Source: Agromyces bracchium
GTDB lineage: Bacteria; Actinomycetota; Actinomycetes; Actinomycetales; Microbacteriaceae
Assembly (NCBI RefSeq): GCF_009709675.1
Contig: NZ_WMLB01000019.1
Span: 1 to 64,000, forward strand
Direction: 5' to 3'
Length of the DNA: 64,000 nucleotides
The position numbers were made by a program, and so were the translations under genes. Within the stretch, counting starts at the first letter, position 1; each line of letters starts with the position of its first letter. The notes beneath the pieces are model-generated. The model did no database searches. It saw nothing but the letters and a program-made list of their open reading frames with translations, and was not told the DNA's origin. Below, piece after piece: positions 39,599 to 49,333 of this stretch.

Positions 39599-40486
39599 AT
39601 GTCCGACCACGCATCCGACGGCGCAGCGACCCCCTCAGAGCCCCCCGTGGCCGAGAACCCCTACGGCGGCGCATCGAGCACTCCCAGCGGGCCGAAGCGC
39701 GTCCGCACCCGGCACTTCCAGACCGCCAAGCGCGACGGCATCAAGATCACGGGGCTCACGAGCTACGACCAGCTCACCGCGCGGATCTTCGACGAGGCGG
39801 GCATCGACTTCCTGCTCGTCGGCGACTCGGCGGGCAACAACGTGCTCGGCTACGAGACCACGCTGCCCGTCACCGTCGACGAGCTCATCCCGCTGACGCG
39901 CGCGGTCGCCGGCGCGGTCGAGCGCGCGTTCGTCATCGCCGACATGCCGTTCGGCTCGTACGAGAACGGCCCCGACGAGGCGCTGCACACCGCCATCCGC
40001 TTCATGAAGGAGGCCGGCGCGCACGCGGTCAAGCTCGAGGGCGGCGAGCGCAGCCAGAAGCAGATCCGCCGCATCGTCGGCGCCGGCATCCCGGTCATGG
40101 CGCACATCGGCTACACGCCGCAGAGCGAGCACGGCCTCGGCGGCCACATCATCCAGGGCCGGGGCGAGGGCGTCAAGCAGCTGCTCGCCGATGCGAAGGC
40201 GATCCAGGACGCGGGCGCGTTCGCGGTCGTCCTCGAGATGGTGCCGGCCGACGCCGCGCGCCAGGTCACCGAGCTCCTGCACATCCCGACGATCTCGGTC
40301 GGCGGCGGCCCGCACTGCGACGGGCAGCTGCTCGTGTGGACCGACTGGGCGGGCCTCACGACCGGCCGCATCCCGCGGTTCGTCAAGCAGTACGCGAACC
40401 TCGCCGGGGTCCTCGGCGACGCCGCGCGAGCGTGGGCGGCGGATGTCGCATCGGGCGCCTACCCGACGGAGGAGCACTCGTACTGA
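39599..40486 (+). CDS. panB: 3-methyl-2-oxobutanoate hydroxymethyltransferase
   Basis: First committed enzyme of pantothenate (CoA) synthesis; transfers a hydroxymethyl group from methylene-tetrahydrofolate to 2-oxoisovalerate. 295 residues with a 35-residue Pro/Ser-rich N-terminal extension. Motifs: ITGLTSYDQLTARIFDEAGID, VGDSAGNNVLGYETT, KLEGGERS and AHIGYTPQS. The start is the ATG at 39599; the frame is open to 39569. No ribosome binding site is obvious. It is divergent from glnA2 and convergent with a 61-aa gene after 28 bp. Confidence 0.92.
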   Translation: MSDHASDGAATPSEPPVAENPYGGASSTPSGPKRVRTRHFQTAKRDGIKITGLTSYDQLTARIFDEAGIDFLLVGDSAGNNVLGYETTLPVTVDELIPLTRAVAGAVERAFVIADMPFGSYENGPDEALHTAIRFMKEAGAHAVKLEGGERSQKQIRRIVGAGIPVMAHIGYTPQSEHGLGGHIIQGRGEGVKQLLADAKAIQDAGAFAVVLEMVPADAARQVTELLHIPTISVGGGPHCDGQLLVWTDWAGLTTGRIPRFVKQYANLAGVLGDAARAWAADVASGAYPTEEHSY

Positions 40487-40514
40487 CGAGCCATCGGGCC
40501 CGTCGGCACGGGCG

Positions 40515-40700
40515 TCACTCCTCGGCGGCGTCCTCCTCGGCCCACTTCGCGCTGTTCGCGCGGAGGATCTCCAGCGCCTGCTCGGCCTCGGCGCGCGTCT
40601 CGAACGGACCCACGCGCTCGACGGCCGGCGAGACGAACCCCTCCTCGACCTCACCGGTGTTGAGGTTGTACCAGAACTGATGCTCCACGTCCCTCGACAT
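40515..40700 (-). CDS. Small SPOR-like protein
   Basis: A 61-residue acidic protein: FWYNLNTGEVEEG, then VGPFETRAEAEQALEILRAN. The second part has the look of a SPOR-type repeat. Similar short proteins are annotated as SPOR domain-containing in many actinobacteria and often sit beside map. There is no signal peptide or membrane helix, so binding to denuded glycan, as for secreted SPOR proteins, is doubtful. Function unknown. Its ATG is only 11 bp from the divergent map ATG; both probably share one palindromic promoter. Confidence 0.8.
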   Translation of the reverse strand: MSRDVEHQFWYNLNTGEVEEGFVSPAVERVGPFETRAEAEQALEILRANSAKWAEEDAAEE

Positions 40701-40714
40701 AGGCTGATCCTATG
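40698..40714. promoter_or_regulatory. Palindromic bidirectional leaderless promoter (SPOR-like gene / map)
   Basis: CATAGG-CTGAT-CCTATG is a perfect 6-bp inverted repeat around 5 nt. CAT at 40698-40700 is the minus-strand start codon and ATG at 40712-40714 the plus-strand start. TAGGCT (40700-40705) is correctly placed as the -10 for map, and TAGGAT (minus, 40707-40712) as the -10 for the SPOR-like gene. Each -10 overlaps the other gene's start codon. Confidence 0.6.
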
Positions 40715-41575
40715 CCCAAGGACCCCGCCGGCCGTCTGATCCCCGGCCGACTCTCGCCCCTGCGCGCCGTGCCGGCGTCGATCCCCCGGCCCGAGTACGT
40801 GGGCCGCGCGGCCCCCTCCCCGAACACGGGCGGCGACCGGTACTCGCCCGACGAGGTCGAGCGCATCCGCGCGGCCGGGCGCGTCGCAGCGGGCGCGATC
40901 GAGGCCGCCGCCGCCGCCATCGGTCCCGGCGTGACGACCGACGAGCTCGACCGCATCGCGCACGAGTACGTCGTCGCGCACGGCGCCTACCCGTCGACGC
41001 TCGGCTACCGCGGGTACCCCAAGTCGTCGTGCACGTCGGTCAACGAGGTGATCTGCCACGGCATCCCCGACGACACCGTGCTCGCCGACGGCGACCTCGT
41101 GAACCTCGACGTGACCGCCTTCCTCGACGGCATGCACGGCGACACGAACGCGACGTTCGTGGTCGGCGAGGCCGACGAGGAGACCCGGTTGCTCGTCGAT
41201 CGCACGCGAGAGGCGCTCGCCCGAGGCATCCGCGCCGTCGCCCCGGGCCGGCAGGTGAACGTCATCGGCCGCGCGATCGAATCGTACGCGAAGCGCTTCG
41301 GCTACGGCGTGGTGCGCGACTACACCGGGCACGGCGTGGGGCGGGCCTTCCACACCGGGCTCGTGGTCCCGCACTTCGACGACCCGACCGCCACCACGGT
41401 GCTCGAGACGGGCATGGTCTTCACGATCGAGCCGATGCTGACGCTCGGGACGACCGAGTGGGACCTCTGGGAGGACGACTGGACGGTCGTCACGCGCGAC
41501 CGGTCGCTGACGGCGCAGTTCGAGCACACGCTCGTCGTGACCGAGCGGGGCGCGGAGATCCTCACGCTGCCGTGA
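40712..41575 (+). CDS. map: Methionine aminopeptidase, type I
   Basis: Removes the initiator methionine from new proteins. 287 residues. Metal ligands are in order: Asp in [16 protein letters not shown] (two), His in [11 protein letters not shown], Glu in FTIEPML, and Glu near the C-terminus in FEHTLVVTE. The N-terminal 40-residue extension with the PxxPxPEYVG-like segment is typical of actinobacterial MetAP1c. Leaderless, with TAGGCT 6 nt before the ATG. ppgK follows after 62 bp with its own -10 box. Confidence 0.95.
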   Translation: MPKDPAGRLIPGRLSPLRAVPASIPRPEYVGRAAPSPNTGGDRYSPDEVERIRAAGRVAAGAIEAAAAAIGPGVTTDELDRIAHEYVVAHGAYPSTLGYRGYPKSSCTSVNEVICHGIPDDTVLADGDLVNLDVTAFLDGMHGDTNATFVVGEADEETRLLVDRTREALARGIRAVAPGRQVNVIGRAIESYAKRFGYGVVRDYTGHGVGRAFHTGLVVPHFDDPTATTVLETGMVFTIEPMLTLGTTEWDLWEDDWTVVTRDRSLTAQFEHTLVVTERGAEILTLP

Positions 41576-41625
41576 CCGCGACACCCGCCGGCCGGGTCGT
41601 CACCGACCGTGCGACGGCCGCGCGG

Positions 41626-41631
41626 TATCGT
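41626..41631 (+). promoter_or_regulatory. -10 box of ppgK (leaderless)
   Basis: TATCGT ends 6 nt before the ppgK ATG at 41638. Confidence 0.5.
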
Positions 41632-41637
41632 GGCGCC

Positions 41638-42393
41638 ATGGCGACTGAGCGTGCGATCGGCATCGACATCGGCGGAACCGGCATCAAGGGCGCGGTGGTC
41701 GATCTGGGCACGGGCGAGCTCGTCACCGAGCGCATCAAGGTGAAGACCCCGCCCGGCGGTCGCCCGGCCGACATCCTAGCGGCGACCGGCGAGCTCCTGT
41801 CGGAGGTCGCCGACCGCGGCCACTCGTCGTTGCCGCTCGGCGTGTGCTTCCCCGCCATCGTCAAGCACGGCCGCACGCTCTCCGCCGCGAACGTCTCCGA
41901 CGAGTGGATCGGGCTCGAGGCCGAGCGCATGTTCGAGAAGGAGCTCCGCAGCGAGATCCACTTCATCAACGACGCGGATGCCGCCGGCTACGCCGAGGCG
42001 AAGTTCGGAGCCGCCAAGGACGAGGACGGCCTGGTCATCCTCACGACGCTCGGCACCGGGATCGGTTCGGCCCTGATCTTCGACGGCGTCGTGGTGCCGA
42101 ACACCGAGCTCGGCCACATCGAGCTCGACGGCCACGACGCCGAGTCGCGTGCGGCGTACTCCGCTATGGAGCGCGAGGATCTCTCGTGGGAGCAGTGGGC
42201 GGAGCGGCTCCAGCGGTACTACTCGCACGTGGAGTTCCTGTTCTCCCCCGACCTCTTCGTCGTCGGCGGCGGCGTCTCGAAGCACCACGAGCACTTCCTG
42301 CCGATGCTCGACCTGAAGACCCCGATCGTGCCGGCGGTGCACCGCAACAACGCGGGGATCCTCGGGGCCGCGGCGCTCGCGGCGCGGTTCTGA
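41638..42393 (+). CDS. ppgK: Polyphosphate glucokinase (ROK family)
   Basis: Phosphorylates glucose with polyphosphate (and usually ATP); typical of actinobacteria. 251 residues. Phosphate motif AIGIDIGGTGIKGAVVD, then TLGTGIGSALIFDG and the glucose-contacting NTELGHIELDG. The catalytic Asp lies in FINDADAAG. The N-terminal ROK phosphate loop is intact. ROK zinc motif cysteines are absent, as expected for PpgK. The start at 41638 is supported by the -10 spacing. It is followed, on the opposite strand, by the 3' end of the RNase P RNA gene. Confidence 0.93.
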   Translation: MATERAIGIDIGGTGIKGAVVDLGTGELVTERIKVKTPPGGRPADILAATGELLSEVADRGHSSLPLGVCFPAIVKHGRTLSAANVSDEWIGLEAERMFEKELRSEIHFINDADAAGYAEAKFGAAKDEDGLVILTTLGTGIGSALIFDGVVVPNTELGHIELDGHDAESRAAYSAMEREDLSWEQWAERLQRYYSHVEFLFSPDLFVVGGGVSKHHEHFLPMLDLKTPIVPAVHRNNAGILGAAALAARF

Positions 42394-42412
42394 GCGCGCC
42401 CATGACGGCTGG

Positions 42413-42797
<385 letters not shown>

Positions 42798-42802
42798 CTC
42801 CA

Positions 42803-42808
42803 AGGCTA
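42803..42808 (-). promoter_or_regulatory. -10 box of rnpB
   Basis: TAGCCT on the minus strand, 5-6 nt before the inferred 5' end of the RNase P RNA. Confidence 0.55.
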
Positions 42809-42809
42809 C

Positions 42810-42839
42810 CGCGCCGACGCGAGCACGTGGGTCGGCGCG
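42810..42839 (-). terminator. Terminator of the zinc-ribbon gene
   Basis: 9-bp stem CGCGCCGAC / GTCGGCGCG with a 12-nt loop, 4 bp past the stop of the zinc-ribbon protein gene and just upstream of the rnpB promoter. Confidence 0.55.
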
Positions 42840-42843
42840 GGTG

Positions 42844-43581
42844 TCAGAGCCCCGACTCGCCCGTGCGCACCAGGATCCGGTCGCACTCCGGGCACTGCAC
42901 GAGCTCCTCGTCCGCCGCGCGACGCACGGCTTCGAGGTCGGATCCCGTGAGGGTGATGGTGCAGCCCCCGCACGTCCGCTGCCGGAGCAGGGCGGCGCCG
43001 ATGCCGCCGCCGCGGACGCGACGGTCCTCGTAGAAGCGGAGCAGGTCGTCGGGGAGCGTCGACGCGATCGTCGCGCGATCGCGTTCGGCCTGCTCGCGCT
43101 CGGTGCCGAGCCCGCCTGCCGCTTCGTCGCGCGCCGCCTCGAGGGCCGCGGTCGACTCGGCGAGCTCGGCCCGTTCGCGATCGATCTCCGCGACGTGCGC
43201 CTCGGCGGCCTCGACCTTCTCCATCACGATGAGCTCGGCGTCCTCGAGGTCGCTCAGGCGCTTGCGGAGGGACACGAGCTCGGACTCGAGCGCCTGCACG
43301 TCCTTCATCGACGAGGTGTGCGTCAGCCGGTCGCCGTCGCGCGCGATGCGCTTCTCGACGACCTCGACGTCGGACTCGATGCGTCCGAGCTCGGTGCGCG
43401 CGTCCTCGAGGGTCCCGATGGCCTCGGCGCGGCGGCCGCGCACCGCGGTGTCGCGCTCGCCGAGCGAGGCGAGCTCGGCCGTCTGCGGGAGCGAGCGCAG
43501 GCGGTGCGCGAGCTGCTGCAGGCGCGTGTCGATGGCCTGGAGGCGGAGCAGCTGCTCCTGGTCGGCGGGGCTGGCCTTCAC
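42844..43581 (-). CDS. Coiled-coil zinc-ribbon protein (CdsZ/CT398-like)
   Basis: A 245-residue protein, predicted long antiparallel coiled coil (residues about 5-185, heptad-rich in Leu, Ala and Glu) followed by a C-terminal zinc ribbon with CGGC and CPEC. This is the C4-type zinc-ribbon family sometimes described as nucleic-acid binding. In actinobacteria it typically lies between the Nif3 gene and the RNase H/RNase P region, as here. The start is a GTG at 43579-43581 with GAGGAG upstream. 64 bp downstream of the Nif3 gene and probably co-transcribed. Molecular function unknown. Confidence 0.85.
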   Translation of the reverse strand: MKASPADQEQLLRLQAIDTRLQQLAHRLRSLPQTAELASLGERDTAVRGRRAEAIGTLEDARTELGRIESDVEVVEKRIARDGDRLTHTSSMKDVQALESELVSLRKRLSDLEDAELIVMEKVEAAEAHVAEIDRERAELAESTAALEAARDEAAGGLGTEREQAERDRATIASTLPDDLLRFYEDRRVRGGGIGAALLRQRTCGGCTITLTGSDLEAVRRAADEELVQCPECDRILVRTGESGL

Positions 43582-43645
43582 GTGGTGCTCCTCGTGGGGT
43601 TCGGGACTCGGTCGTCGGTCGTCGGGGCGGAGGTCGCGGGGGCGG

Positions 43646-44467
43646 TCATTGGACCACCTGGAAGTCCCACGGGTCGGTGCGGAGGTCGCTCACCGCGACC
43701 TCGAGGTCGGGGTGCGCCTTGCGCAGCTCGCGGGCCGCGGCATCCAGCCAGAGCCATTCGCTGGCCCAGTGCGAGACGTCGACGAGCGCCGGGCCACCGC
43801 CGAGCATCGCCTGCTCACGGGCCTCGGAGGCCGGATGGTGCCTGAGGTCGGCCGTGACGTACGCGTCGGCGGACCGCACCGCCTCGTGCGCGAGCAGCGA
43901 GTCGCCCGCTCCCCCGCAGACCGCGACGGTCTCGACCGCATCGTCGAACCCGCCGGCGACGCGCACGCCGGTCGCCGTGGGCGGAAGGATCTCCGCGAGG
44001 CGGCGGGCGAGCCGGCCGAGCGTCGTCGGCTCGGCGAGGCGCCCCACGCGACCGAGGCCGCGCGCGGCATCCGTCGCATTCGGCACGATCGGAACGGAGT
44101 CGACCAGGCCGAGGCGATCGGCGAGCACCGCTGAGGTCCCGGTCTCGACGATGTCGGCATTGGTGTGCGCGCCGACGAGCGCGCAATCGGCGCGGATGAG
44201 CTTGGCGAGCAGCGCGCCCTTGTAGCGGTCCTCGGCGATCGAGGTGACGCCGCGGAGCAGCAGCGGATGGTGCGCCACGATGAGGTCGGCACCGGAGTCG
44301 ATCGCCTCGTCGACGGTCGACGCGACGGCGTCGACGGTGAGCAGCACGCGGGCGACCTCGCGCTCGGGGTCGCCGGTCACCAGACCGGGGGCGTCCCACG
44401 GCTCGGCGCCGGACACGGGCCAGAGTCGTTCCACGGTCGAGAGGACGTCGGCGAGGCGGACTGGCAC
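43646..44467 (-). CDS. Nif3-like dinuclear metal centre protein
   Basis: A 273-residue member of the NIF3/YqfO family. Metal-site residues include the His pair in LIVAHHPLLLRG and the AHTNAD motif, with a further His-containing stretch near DVSHWASEW. Hexameric GTP-cyclohydrolase-I type 2-like proteins of uncertain function. The start is a GTG at 44465-44467; TAGGGT at 44474-44479 ends 6 nt upstream, so probably leaderless. Upstream of the zinc-ribbon gene in one unit. Confidence 0.88.
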   Translation of the reverse strand: MPVRLADVLSTVERLWPVSGAEPWDAPGLVTGDPEREVARVLLTVDAVASTVDEAIDSGADLIVAHHPLLLRGVTSIAEDRYKGALLAKLIRADCALVGAHTNADIVETGTSAVLADRLGLVDSVPIVPNATDAARGLGRVGRLAEPTTLGRLARRLAEILPPTATGVRVAGGFDDAVETVAVCGGAGDSLLAHEAVRSADAYVTADLRHHPASEAREQAMLGGGPALVDVSHWASEWLWLDAAARELRKAHPDLEVAVSDLRTDPWDFQVVQ

Positions 44468-44529
44468 CCACTCACCCTATCCGCCGCCGGGGGCTCCGGC
44501 CCGGCCAGTGGCCGACGATGGATCGGGGG

Positions 44530-44602
44530 TGGGCCCTGCCGGGCTCGAACCGACGACATCCACGGTGTAAGCGTGGCGCTCTACCAACTGAGCTAAAGGC
44601 CC
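44530..44602 (-). tRNA. tRNA-Val (anticodon TAC)
   Basis: A 73-nt tRNA read on the minus strand. The acceptor stem GGGCCTT pairs with AGGGCCC (one G-U), the D-arm reads GCTCAGTTGGTAGAGC, the anticodon stem-loop CCACGCTTACACCGTGG places TAC in the anticodon, and the T-arm carries GGTTCGAGCC. The 3' CCA is not encoded. Confidence 0.95.
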
Positions 44603-44665
44603 TCGCCGCGTGCGGCGGCACTTCGATCGTAGCGTCGCGCGGACGCGGCATCCGCTCGCCCGGGC

Positions 44666-45127
44666 CTACCGCAGCGACGCGAGGGCCTCGCGGTACGCCT
44701 CGAGCGGGCGCGCCTCGCCCGCGGGCGCCTCGAACGACGAGCGGATGACGCCGTCGGCGCCGATTGCGAACGACGCGCGCCGCGCGAATCCGGCCTGCTC
44801 GTCGAACGCGCCGTATGCGCGCGCGACCGCGCCGTGCGGCCAGAAGTCGGAGAGCAGGCTCAGTCCGACTCCCTGCTCCTCAGCCCACGCCCGGAGGGCG
44901 TGCTTCGAATCGATCGAGGCCACGAACAGCTCGGCGCCCGAGGCCTCGAACATCGGCAGGGCGGCGTCCAGCTCGCCGAGTTCGCGCGTGCAGACGCGCG
45001 AGAACGCGAACGGCACGAACGCCAGGACCACCGGTCGGATGCCGCGCCGATCGGCCAGACGCTGCGGTGCGCCGTGCTGATCGGGCAGTGCGAACTCGGG
45101 GGCGAGCGCCCCGGGGCCGAGGATCAC
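44666..45127 (-). CDS. Peroxiredoxin, AhpE type
   Basis: A 153-residue thioredoxin-fold peroxiredoxin. The peroxidatic Cys lies in FVPFAFSRVCTRELGEL, the pattern of the actinobacterial AhpE group. There is no second Cys in the resolving positions, so it is a 1-Cys enzyme that needs an external thiol. Start GTG at 45125-45127, since GGGAGG lies 6 nt upstream; the frame is open further upstream, but that stretch has no similarity to the family. It stands between the tRNA gene and the divergent aceE promoter. Confidence 0.88.
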   Translation of the reverse strand: MILGPGALAPEFALPDQHGAPQRLADRRGIRPVVLAFVPFAFSRVCTRELGELDAALPMFEASGAELFVASIDSKHALRAWAEEQGVGLSLLSDFWPHGAVARAYGAFDEQAGFARRASFAIGADGVIRSSFEAPAGEARPLEAYREALASLR

Positions 45128-45186
45128 GAGCGCCTCCCTCGGGTTCCGGCTGGACGCGCGCCAGCCTAGCCCGCCATGCGTCCCCG

Positions 45187-45192
45187 TAGAAT
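45187..45192 (+). promoter_or_regulatory. -10 box of aceE
   Basis: TAGAAT gives an aceE leader of about 90 nt, which contains a small GTGCG-CAA-CGCAC hairpin and the GAAGAGAGAG ribosome binding site. Confidence 0.5.
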
Positions 45193-45287
45193 CACTAGGA
45201 TGGCGTGGTGCCCCCGACCGTGACCCGGTCTTCGTCGTGCGCAACGCACGGTCAAGAGGCACGATCTGCTGAAGAGAGAGGTCGAGT

Positions 45288-48014
45288 GTGACTGTCAACG
45301 ACCAGGACCCGTACTCGGTCGAGGCGATGGACTCCGATCCGGAGGAGACCAACGAGTGGGCGGAGTCCCTCGACGCCCTCGTCGCCGAGAAGGGCCACCA
45401 GCGCGGGCGCGAGATCATGCTCAGCCTGCTCAAGCGCTCGAAGGAGCTCCACCTCGGCGTCCCCATGGTGCCGACCACGGACTACCTGAACACGATCGCG
45501 CCGGAGAACGAGCCCGCCTTCCCCGGCGATGAGGAGCTCGAGCGCCGCTACCGCGCCTGGATCCGCTGGAACGCTGCGATGACCGTGCACCGCGCGCAGC
45601 GACCCGGCATCGGCGTCGGCGGCCACATCTCGACGTATGCATCGTCGGCCGCGCTCTACGAGGTCGGGTTCAACCACTTCTTCCGCGGCCAGGACCACCC
45701 CGGCGGCGGCGACCAGATCTTCATCCAGGGCCACGCCTCCCCCGGCACGTACGCGCGTGCGTTCCTCGAGGGCCGGCTCTCCACCGACCAGCTCGACGGC
45801 TTCCGCCAGGAGAAGTCGCACGCGCCGGCAGGCCTCTCGTCGTACCCCCACCCGCGCCTCATGCCGGAGTTCTGGCAGTTCCCGACCGTGTCGATGGGCC
45901 TCGGGCCGATCAACGCGATCTACCAGGCCCAGGCCAACAAGTACCTCACCAACCGCGGCATCAAGGACGCCTCCGACCAGCACGTCTGGGCGTTCCTCGG
46001 CGACGGCGAGATGGACGAGGTCGAGAGCCGCGGCCAGCTCCAGGTCGCGGCGAACGAGGGCCTCGACAACCTCACCTTCGTCATCAACTGCAACCTGCAG
46101 CGCCTCGACGGCCCGGTCCGCGGCAACGGCAAGATCATCCAGGAGCTCGAGAGCTTCTTCCGCGGCGCCGGCTGGAACGTCATCAAGGTCGTCTGGGGCC
46201 GCGAGTGGGACGACCTGCTCGCCCGCGACCACGACGGCGCGCTCCGCAACCTCATGAACGTCACGCCCGACGGCGACTACCAGACCTACAAGGCGGAGTC
46301 GGGCGCGTACGTGCGCGAGAACTTCTTCGGCCGCGACCCGCGCGCGCTCGAGCTCGTCAAGGACCTCTCCGACGAGCAGATCTGGAACCTCAAGCGCGGC
46401 GGTCACGACTACCGCAAGGTCTACGCGGCGTTCAAGGCGGCGACCGAGCACACGGGCCAGCCCACCGTCATCCTCGCCAAGACCATCAAGGGCTACGGCC
46501 TCGGTCCGGCCTTCGAGGGTCGCAATGCGACGCACCAGATGAAGAAGATGACGCTGGACAACCTGAAGACGTTCCGCGACACCATGCGCATCCCGATCTC
46601 CGACGCGCAGCTGGAGGAGAACCCCTACCTGCCGCCGTACTACCACCCGGGCCACGACGACGAGGCGATCCAGTACCTCCACGAGCGTCGCCGCGAGCTC
46701 GGCGGCTACCTTCCCGAGCGCCGCTCGAACCACACCGCGATCTCGCTGCCCGACGACTCGGCGTACGCGATCGCGAAGAAGGGCTCGGGCACGCAGGAGA
46801 TCGCGACGACCATGGCGTTCGTCCGGCTCCTGAAGGACCTCATGCGGTCGAAGGACTTCGGCAACCGCATCGTCCCGATCATCCCCGACGAGGCCCGCAC
46901 CTTCGGCATGGACGCGTTCTTCCCGAATGCGAAGATCTACAACCCGATGGGCCAGCACTACACGTCGGTCGACCGCGAGCTGCTCCTGGCCTACAAGGAG
47001 AGCCCGCAGGGCCAGATCGTCCACGTCGGCATCAACGAGGCGGGCGCGCTCGCCGCGTTCACGGCCGTCGGCACGTCGTACTCGACGCAGGGCGAGCCGC
47101 TCATCCCGATCTACGTCTTCTACTCGATGTTCGGGTTCCAGCGCACGGGCGATGCGATGTGGGCGGCCGGCGACCAGATGGCGCGCGGCTTCATCATCGG
47201 TGCGACGGCCGGCCGGACCACACTCACGGGCGAGGGCCTGCAGCACGCCGACGGCCACTCGCCCCTCCTCGCGGCGACGAACCCCGCGGTCGTCTCCTAC
47301 GACCCGGCGTACGGCTACGAGATCGGGCACATCATGCGCTCGGGCCTCGACCGCATGTACGGGGGCACCCATGCCGACCCGAACGTCATGTACTACCTGA
47401 CGGTCTACAACGAGCCGCTCGTGCAGCCCGCCGAGCCCGAGTCGGTCGACGTGGACGGCATCGTCCGCGGCATCCACCGCATCTCCGAGGGTTCGGGCGA
47501 GGGCCCGAAGGCCCAGCTCCTCGCCTCGGGCGTGGCGGTGCCGTGGATCATCGAGGCGCAGCACCTGCTCGCGCAGGACTGGGGCATCTCGGCCGACGTG
47601 TGGTCGGTGACCAGCTGGTCGGAGCTCGCGCGCGACGGCCTCCGTGCCGACGAGCACAACTTCCTCCACCCGGAGGCCGACCGCCACGTGCCGTACCTCA
47701 CGCAGAAGCTCGCGGGCGCCCGCGGGCCGTTCGTCGCGGTCTCCGACTACATGCACGCCGTACAGGAGCAGATCCGTCCGTACGTGCCCGGCCAGTACGC
47801 GACGCTCGGCGCCGACGGCTTCGGCTTCTCCGACACGCGTCCGGCGGCCCGTCGCTTCTTCAAGATCGACGGCCCCTCGGTCGTGGTCCGGACCCTGCAG
47901 CTCCTCGCCGAGCGCGGCGAGGTCGATCGCTCGCTCCCGGCGCAGGCGATCGAGCGGTACCGGCTCCACGACGTGAACGCGGGCACGACCGGCAACGCCG
48001 GCGGCGAGAGCTAG
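45288..48014 (+). CDS. aceE: Pyruvate dehydrogenase E1, homodimeric
   Basis: Thiamine-diphosphate enzyme that decarboxylates pyruvate and acetylates the lipoyl arm of E2. 908 residues, the AceE type rather than split alpha/beta subunits. Motifs: [20 protein letters not shown], the ThDP-binding [14 protein letters not shown] then [20 protein letters not shown], and the C-terminal [18 protein letters not shown] start at 45288 with GAAGAGAGAG upstream. A PucR-type regulator and the fab genes follow directly, placing acetyl-CoA supply next to fatty acid synthesis. E2 and E3 are encoded at 25-29 kb. Confidence 0.96.
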   Translation: MTVNDQDPYSVEAMDSDPEETNEWAESLDALVAEKGHQRGREIMLSLLKRSKELHLGVPMVPTTDYLNTIAPENEPAFPGDEELERRYRAWIRWNAAMTVHRAQRPGIGVGGHISTYASSAALYEVGFNHFFRGQDHPGGGDQIFIQGHASPGTYARAFLEGRLSTDQLDGFRQEKSHAPAGLSSYPHPRLMPEFWQFPTVSMGLGPINAIYQAQANKYLTNRGIKDASDQHVWAFLGDGEMDEVESRGQLQVAANEGLDNLTFVINCNLQRLDGPVRGNGKIIQELESFFRGAGWNVIKVVWGREWDDLLARDHDGALRNLMNVTPDGDYQTYKAESGAYVRENFFGRDPRALELVKDLSDEQIWNLKRGGHDYRKVYAAFKAATEHTGQPTVILAKTIKGYGLGPAFEGRNATHQMKKMTLDNLKTFRDTMRIPISDAQLEENPYLPPYYHPGHDDEAIQYLHERRRELGGYLPERRSNHTAISLPDDSAYAIAKKGSGTQEIATTMAFVRLLKDLMRSKDFGNRIVPIIPDEARTFGMDAFFPNAKIYNPMGQHYTSVDRELLLAYKESPQGQIVHVGINEAGALAAFTAVGTSYSTQGEPLIPIYVFYSMFGFQRTGDAMWAAGDQMARGFIIGATAGRTTLTGEGLQHADGHSPLLAATNPAVVSYDPAYGYEIGHIMRSGLDRMYGGTHADPNVMYYLTVYNEPLVQPAEPESVDVDGIVRGIHRISEGSGEGPKAQLLASGVAVPWIIEAQHLLAQDWGISADVWSVTSWSELARDGLRADEHNFLHPEADRHVPYLTQKLAGARGPFVAVSDYMHAVQEQIRPYVPGQYATLGADGFGFSDTRPAARRFFKIDGPSVVVRTLQLLAERGEVDRSLPAQAIERYRLHDVNAGTTGNAGGES

Positions 48015-48028
48015 CAGGCGTTCCGACG

Positions 48029-49243
48029 GTGGCGACGAAGCCCAGGACCAAGGCGGAGACCCTCGCATGGTTGCGAACCATCTCGGGTGAGCTCTCGACG
48101 CAGACGCTGAAGCGTCTGGAGGACACGCTGCCCTGGTACGGGGAGATGCCGCCGAGCCGTCGCTCGGCGGTGGGCCTCGTCGCGCAGGCCGGCATCTCGT
48201 CGTTCATCGCCTGGTTCGACGATCCGCGGTCGACGCCGTGGATCGCCGCCGACGTGTTCGGCGCGGCGCCGCGCGAGCTCCTCCGCTCGGTGAGCCTGCA
48301 GCAGACGCTGCAGCTCATCCGCGTCACGGTCGAGGTCGTCGAGGAGCGCGTGAAGGACGGCGGCGAGCCGCTGCGCGAGGCGATCCTGCTGTACTCGCGC
48401 GAGATCGCCTTCGCCGCCGCCGACGTCTACGCACGCGCCGCCGAGGCGCGCGGCCTCTGGGACGCGCGCCTCGAGGCGCTCGTCGTCGACTCGATCCTCT
48501 CGGGCGAGTACGACGACGAGCTGCCGAGCCGCATCGCGGCGCTCGGGTGGCACGGCCATGGCGAGGTCGCGGTGCTCGTCGGTACCGCGCCGAAGCTGTT
48601 CGACGTCGACCAGGTGCGCCGCGCGGCCCGTCACATGCATGCCGACGTGCTGATCGGGGTGCAGGGCAACCGACTCGTTGTCGTGATCGGTCGCGCAGAA
48701 CCGCGCGGTGGCGAGTCCGACGAGCCCGTGGGCACCGCCCCGGCGCTGTCGTTCATGGAGATCGCGACGCAGCTCGAGTCGAACTTCGGCCCCGGCCACC
48801 TGGTGCTCGGGCACGAGGTGCCGAACCTCGTCGACGCGTCGAAGAGCGCGAAGGCGGCGCTGGCCGGCTTCGCCGTGGCGCGGTCGTGGCGGCACGCGCC
48901 GCGACCGGTGCACGCCGACGACCTGCTGCCCGAGCGCGCGCTCGCCGGCGACCCGCTCGCGCGGGCGACGCTCGTGCACCGCATCTACCGTCCACTGCAG
49001 GCGCACTCGACCGAGCTGCTCACGACGCTCTGGAGCTACCTCGACAACGGTCGATCGCTCGAGGCGACCGCACGCGAGCTGTTCGTCCACCCGAACACGG
49101 TCCGGTACCGCCTGAAGCGCGTCTCCGACGTGATCGGGTGGGATGCCACGGGCGCGCGCGAGGCCCTCATCCTGCAGTCGGCCCTCATCATCGGGTCGAT
49201 GAGCGATCACGAGTCGACGCCGCGCCGCCGCCCCTCGAGCTGA
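48029..49243 (+). CDS. PucR-type transcriptional regulator (FasR-like)
   Basis: A 404-residue regulator. The C-terminal PucR/CdaR helix-turn-helix is clear: LWSYLDNGRSLEATARELFVHPNTVRYRLKR. A GGDEF-like central region precedes it, and the N-terminal half is helical. Homologs in Streptomyces at this position (FasR) activate the fabD-fabH-acpP-fabF operon. The GTG start at 48029 is 14 bp after the aceE stop, so it can be read from the aceE promoter, which would couple pyruvate dehydrogenase and lipid control. The likely target site is a dyad at 49264-49287. Confidence 0.88.
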   Translation: MATKPRTKAETLAWLRTISGELSTQTLKRLEDTLPWYGEMPPSRRSAVGLVAQAGISSFIAWFDDPRSTPWIAADVFGAAPRELLRSVSLQQTLQLIRVTVEVVEERVKDGGEPLREAILLYSREIAFAAADVYARAAEARGLWDARLEALVVDSILSGEYDDELPSRIAALGWHGHGEVAVLVGTAPKLFDVDQVRRAARHMHADVLIGVQGNRLVVVIGRAEPRGGESDEPVGTAPALSFMEIATQLESNFGPGHLVLGHEVPNLVDASKSAKAALAGFAVARSWRHAPRPVHADDLLPERALAGDPLARATLVHRIYRPLQAHSTELLTTLWSYLDNGRSLEATARELFVHPNTVRYRLKRVSDVIGWDATGAREALILQSALIIGSMSDHESTPRRRPSS

Positions 49244-49263
49244 CCGGCGTATGTGCGGGCAGG

Positions 49264-49287
49264 ACAAGGGTCCGACGAATACCTTGT
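49264..49287. promoter_or_regulatory. Candidate FasR operator upstream of fabD
   Basis: ACAAGG-n12-CCTTGT is a perfect 6-bp dyad with one further matching pair inside on each side, 47-70 bp before the fabD start and directly after the regulator gene. Assignment to FasR rests on position only. Confidence 0.45.
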
Positions 49288-49333
49288 GGCGAGTGCACAC
49301 ACATCGCCTGCGCGGGATTGGCAGACTGAGACG

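Noticed and set aside
45195..45287. Riboswitch or T-box in the aceE leader
   Set aside because: About 90 nt with only one 5-6 bp hairpin; no conserved riboswitch core could be recognised.
45252..48068. Very long open frame (938 codons) antisense to aceE
   Set aside because: Composition is Arg/Val/Asp/Leu-rich without any family motif; it is the mirror of aceE codon bias at high GC. Similar shadows lie opposite parC (14439-17162), the M20/MFS region (59134-62184) and glnE (36547-38214).
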